Part shown: positions 61,391 through 64,000 of the stretch, piece after piece
How the letters are laid out: the number at the start of each line of letters is the position of its first letter
Position numbering within the stretch: the first letter of the stretch is position 1
NCBI RefSeq assembly: GCF_001590795.1
Contig: NZ_JXDL01000001.1
Span: 4,625,226-4,689,225 of the forward strand
Direction: 5' to 3'
From: Bradyrhizobium sp. AT1
GTDB lineage: Bacteria; Pseudomonadota; Alphaproteobacteria; Rhizobiales; Xanthobacteraceae
Length of the DNA: 64,000 nt
Position numbers and translations under genes: made by a program
The notes under the pieces: model-generated
Told to the model about the DNA's origin: nothing
Databases searched by the model: none
Seen by the model: the letters and a program-made list of their open reading frames with translations, nothing else

Positions 61391-62875
61391 CTACTCCATA
61401 GAAGCGAGCGGCCGAGCGATTTGTTCGAGCGATTTTCGCTCGGCGGCGAAGGCGTACCGCCATCCCACGATCGCCGCTGCGATCATCAGTGCCGCCCCCA
61501 GCAGATAGCCGGCGAACACACTGGTGCGTGATCCCGTGTCGATCAGCGCGCCGAACAGCGCCGGCCCGATCACGCCGCCGATGCCGGTGCCGACCGCATA
61601 GAACACTGCGATCGCCAGCGCGCGAACCTCGAGCGGAAAGGTCTCGCTGACGGTGAGATAGGCCGCGCTCGCGGCCGGGGAGGCAAAGAAGAAGATCACC
61701 ATCCAGGCGATGGTCTGCCCCTGCGCGGTGAGCACGCCGATGGAGAACAGATAGCCCGAGACCGCCAGCAGCAGGCCCGACATGCCATAGGTGAACATGA
61801 TCATGGTGCGGCGTCCCAGCGTATCGAACAGCCGGCCGAGCAGCAGCGGTCCGAGAAAATTGCCGGCCGCAAAAGGCAGCAGGTACCAGCCGACATTTCC
61901 GGCGCTGATGCCGTAGAAATCGGTCAGCACCAGCGCGAAGGTGAAGAAGATGGCATTGTAGAAGAACGCCTGCGCGCTCATCAGCACGAGGCCGACCAGC
62001 GCACGCTGCCGATACATCGAGAACAGCGTGTGCACGACCTCGCGGATCGGCGTGTGATCGCGCATCTTCAGGCGGATCTTGGTGAAGCGCGCCGCGCTCG
62101 TGTCCTGCCGATGTCCGATCACGGAGCGTTCGATCTCGTCGACGATCGCATGGGCCTGATCGGGACGGCCATGGATCATCAGCCAGCGCGGACTTTCCGG
62201 AATCCACATTCGCATCAGGAGCACGACGAGACCGATGCTGGCGCCGATGAGATAAGCAAGACGCCAGCCGAGATCGGGCGCGATCACGGCGGGATCGAGC
62301 AGCACGATGGCCGCGACCGCACCCATCGCGGCGCCGATCCAGAAACTGCCGTTGATGACGAGATCGGTCCAGCCGCGATAGCGCGCCGGCACCAGCTCCT
62401 GGATGGTCGAGTTGATCGCGGTGTATTCGCCGCCGATGCCGGCACCCGTGAGGAAACGAAACAGCGCGTAACTCGTGACATTCCATGACAGCGCGGTCGC
62501 TGCCGTCGCCGAGAGATAGAGCGCGAGCGTGATGAAGAACAGCTTCTTGCGGCCAATGCGGTCGGTGAGCCAACCGAAGCCGAGCGCGCCCAGCACGGCA
62601 CCGGCGAGATAGGCGGAATTGGCAATGCCGAGATCGAGATTTGAGAAATGCAGCGACGTGCTCTGCTTCAGAGCACCGGAGAGCGCGCCGGCCAGCGTCA
62701 CCTCGAGCCCGTCCAGGATCCAGGTGATGCCCAATGCGAGCACGACGCGGGTGTGAAAGCCGCTCCAGGGCAGCGCGTCGAGGCGCGAAGGAATGCTGGT
62801 CTCGACGATGCGATCGGTCGCCGCGGCCGAGATCGCAGGTCCATCATTCAGGGCTGGGCGTTGCTGCAATTCCAT
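61391..62875 (-). CDS. MFS sugar-porter-like transporter
   Basis: 494 aa from ATG 62875 (MELQQRPALNDGP). About 12 membrane helices. GWLTDRIGRKKLFFITLALY, GAGIGGEYTAINSTIQELVP, RYRGWTDLVINGSFW and IPESPRWLMIHGRP match the sugar porter/SP subfamily (D-R-x-G-R-K-K and PESPRWL signatures). It may carry a carbohydrate or aromatic acid; no direct evidence for trehalose. Last base 4 bp from otsB; its promoter region shows a sigma-EcfG match. The open frame extends far upstream to 63280 without homology. Confidence 0.87.
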   Translation of the reverse strand: MELQQRPALNDGPAISAAATDRIVETSIPSRLDALPWSGFHTRVVLALGITWILDGLEVTLAGALSGALKQSTSLHFSNLDLGIANSAYLAGAVLGALGFGWLTDRIGRKKLFFITLALYLSATAATALSWNVTSYALFRFLTGAGIGGEYTAINSTIQELVPARYRGWTDLVINGSFWIGAAMGAVAAIVLLDPAVIAPDLGWRLAYLIGASIGLVVLLMRMWIPESPRWLMIHGRPDQAHAIVDEIERSVIGHRQDTSAARFTKIRLKMRDHTPIREVVHTLFSMYRQRALVGLVLMSAQAFFYNAIFFTFALVLTDFYGISAGNVGWYLLPFAAGNFLGPLLLGRLFDTLGRRTMIMFTYGMSGLLLAVSGYLFSIGVLTAQGQTIAWMVIFFFASPAASAAYLTVSETFPLEVRALAIAVFYAVGTGIGGVIGPALFGALIDTGSRTSVFAGYLLGAALMIAAAIVGWRYAFAAERKSLEQIARPLASME

Positions 62876-62974
62876 CGCGTTGGGTCTGACCAATGGAAGC
62901 GGCCCCGGTTCACATGACGTGGACGGGGTCGATCCGATCATGAGGGGTGCGGCATTCCGCCTGCCACCTGCGAC

Positions 62975-62999
62975 AACGTTCGCCACGTGGCCCGGTTCC
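62975..62999 (-). promoter_or_regulatory. Sigma-EcfG promoter for the MFS-otsB-otsA side
   Basis: Minus strand: GGAAC (62999-62995), 16 nt, CGTT (62978-62975), exact match to the alphaproteobacterial general-stress consensus. About 100 bp before the MFS start. Confidence 0.7.
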
Positions 63000-63003
63000 C
63001 GGA

Positions 63004-63028
63004 GGAACACCCTCCAACAACATCCGTT
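63004..63028 (+). promoter_or_regulatory. Sigma-EcfG promoter for the DUF3175 gene
   Basis: GGAAC (63004-63008), 16 nt, CGTT (63025-63028), exact consensus match, 27 bp before the ATG at 63056. Back to back with the minus-strand site 4 bp away. Confidence 0.75.
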
Positions 63029-63055
63029 TCCGACGGAGCTACAAGGAGTTGACGC

Positions 63056-63439
63056 ATGGCTCAGGTCAGAAAGACGACACATTCGCGAAAGACAGGCGCG
63101 CGCAAGAAGACCAGCGCAAGGCGCCCCAGGACGGTGCGCAAGAGCCCCAAGCGCGGCGCGCCGAAACGCTGGTCGCAGCGCGTGACGAAGCAGAGCGACG
63201 CGCTCGACCTCAAGCAAGGCGTGTTCAAGCTGACCAGCGCGAAGGAGATCGCGGCCTCGTTGAAGCGCTCGGCCGAGCACAGTTCACGCCGCAAGGCGGG
63301 AGCGTATCGCTCGGCGCTGTCGATGCTGACCTTCTACATCAACCGCGCCGGCAAGACGCTGCCGAAGACGCAGCGATCGCGTCTGGAAAAGGCGAAGGTC
63401 GAGCTGAAGCGGGCGTTCGGGCGGGAGCGAGATCAGTAG
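63056..63439 (+). CDS. DUF3175 family basic protein
   Basis: 127 aa from ATG 63056, preceded by AAGGAG. The first ~45 residues are Lys/Arg/Thr-rich (HSRKTGARKKTSARRPRTV), followed by a conserved domain DALDLKQGVFKLTSAKEIAA and AGAYRSALSMLTFYINRAGK, the DUF3175 pattern. Strongly basic, so it could bind DNA or RNA. An exact sigma-EcfG promoter upstream implies induction in the general stress response. Divergent to the trehalose transporter gene. Confidence 0.88.
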   Translation: MAQVRKTTHSRKTGARKKTSARRPRTVRKSPKRGAPKRWSQRVTKQSDALDLKQGVFKLTSAKEIAASLKRSAEHSSRRKAGAYRSALSMLTFYINRAGKTLPKTQRSRLEKAKVELKRAFGRERDQ

Positions 63440-63521
63440 GGTGGGTTAGGCAAAGCCGTAACCCACCCCTTAACTCTCGACGCTCGATTCGAGGTGGTGG
63501 ATTACGCTTCGCCAATCCACC
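63439..63521. repeat. Two dispersed palindromes
   Basis: GGGTGGGTTA (63439-63448) pairs with TAACCCACCC (63459-63468), and GGTGGATT with AATCCACC (63496-63521). Typical Bradyrhizobium intergenic repeats, here between convergent genes and possibly acting as terminators. Confidence 0.75.
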
Positions 63522-63543
63522 CTACGCGTTCCTTTCGCAGCCT

Positions 63544-64000
63544 TTACGCCGCCCGGATATTCCCCATGAAGCGGTCGAGCTCGGCGCGCAGGCGGGTGCT
63601 TTCGGATGACAGCGTCTTGGCCGAGTGCAGCACCTCTTCCGAGGCCGAGCCGGTCTCGGCGGCGCCGCGGTTGACCTGGCCGATGTCGGTGGCCGCGGTC
63701 TGGGTGCCCTGTGCCACGGTCTGGACGCTGCGGGCGATCTCCTGCGTCGCCGCGCCCTGCTGCTCCACCGCGCTCGCGATCGAGGTCGAGATCGACGAGA
63801 TCTGGCCGATGGTCGCCCCGATCTCCTTGATCGCGGCAACCGATTCGGCCGTCGCACCCTGCATGCCGGTGATGTGCGAGGAGATCTCGTCGGTCGCCTT
63901 CGCGGTCTGGCTCGCCAGCGACTTCACTTCGCTCGCAACCACCGCAAAGCCGCGGCCGGCCTCACCGGCGCGCGCCGCCTCGATGGTGGCATTGAGCGCC
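63544..64000 (-). CDS. Methyl-accepting chemotaxis protein, C-terminal signalling domain
   Basis: The gene runs off the window; about 151 C-terminal residues are present, ending RAELDRFMGNIRAA. The visible part is the MCP signalling helix bundle: NATIEAARAGEAGRGFAVVA is the hairpin tip where CheW/CheA bind, followed by SEVKSLASQTAKATDEISSH. The sensor domain is outside. The ATG inside the gene at 63942 is not the real start. Confidence 0.92.
   Translation of the reverse strand, partial: ALNATIEAARAGEAGRGFAVVASEVKSLASQTAKATDEISSHITGMQGATAESVAAIKEIGATIGQISSISTSIASAVEQQGAATQEIARSVQTVAQGTQTAATDIGQVNRGAAETGSASEEVLHSAKTLSSESTRLRAELDRFMGNIRAA

Noticed and set aside
62876..63280. N-terminal extension of the MFS transporter to 63280
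   Set aside because: It would cross the divergent promoters and the DUF3175 gene; homology begins at ATG 62875.

Overview
The window looks like a chromosomal segment of a high-GC alphaproteobacterium, most likely Bradyrhizobium or a close relative in the Nitrobacteraceae. Support comes from the gene set (polyhydroxybutyrate genes phaA/phaB with a divergent phaR, an ACC deaminase with a divergent Lrp-type regulator, EI-Ntr next to lysC, DUF4167, sigma-EcfG promoters upstream of trehalose genes) and from dispersed REP-like palindromes that are typical of that group. No rRNA genes or CRISPR arrays are visible. One tRNA gene, tRNA-Ser(GGA), is present.

Layout. 1-13.1 kb is core housekeeping: a C-terminal nitrilase-family piece, DUF1178, an EamA transporter, a GIY-YIG protein framed by palindromic repeats, ubiG, a PH-domain protein, lysC, ptsP, prfA-prmC, DUF4167, a methyltransferase, a GloB-type glyoxalase and a DUF985 cupin. 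13.1-25.1 kb holds a second EamA exporter, phaB and phaA with divergent phaR, a branched-chain aminotransferase, an HSL-type esterase, secreted proteins, a PilZ/PAS/PAS/GGDEF cyclase and a cysteine-synthase-like enzyme. 25.1-37.5 kb holds acdR/acdS, recQ, a polysaccharide deacetylase, a metA-metY pair for methionine synthesis, an amidase with a histone-like tail, an aldo/keto reductase, and an MFS exporter with a divergent LysR regulator.

37.67-58.20 kb is a 20.5-kb genomic island inserted in the 3' end of tRNA-Ser(GGA). A perfect 14-bp direct repeat (TGGCGGAGAGAGTG, which is the tRNA 3' end including CCA on the other strand) bounds it. A tyrosine integrase lies at the left end, and a matching pair of TATGGGT-N5-TATGGGCA motifs lies just inside both ends. 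The left half is a mosaic: integrase, excisionase-like HTH protein, small unknowns, an XRE-HTH/P-loop GTPase-like fusion, an Mrr-like nuclease fragment, a possible HUH replication protein, a frame-broken PD-(D/E)XK nuclease and a DUF2958 protein. The right half is a tight four-gene cassette: a DUF499 ATPase, DUF3780, a DUF1156 (COG1743) adenine methylase, and a SNF2 helicase with an N-terminal phospholipase-D domain. It is followed by an unknown gene. The composition (methylase, ATPase, helicase and PLD nuclease) makes it a DISARM-related anti-phage candidate, and it is the most interesting system in the window.

58.2-64 kb returns to core genes: a small secreted protein, otsA, otsB and an MFS transporter on the minus strand, a DUF3175 protein on the plus strand, and the start of a methyl-accepting chemotaxis protein gene. 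Between the MFS gene and the DUF3175 gene sit two back-to-back matches to the sigma-EcfG general-stress promoter (GGAAC-N16-CGTT). They suggest coordinated stress induction of trehalose synthesis and the basic DUF3175 protein.
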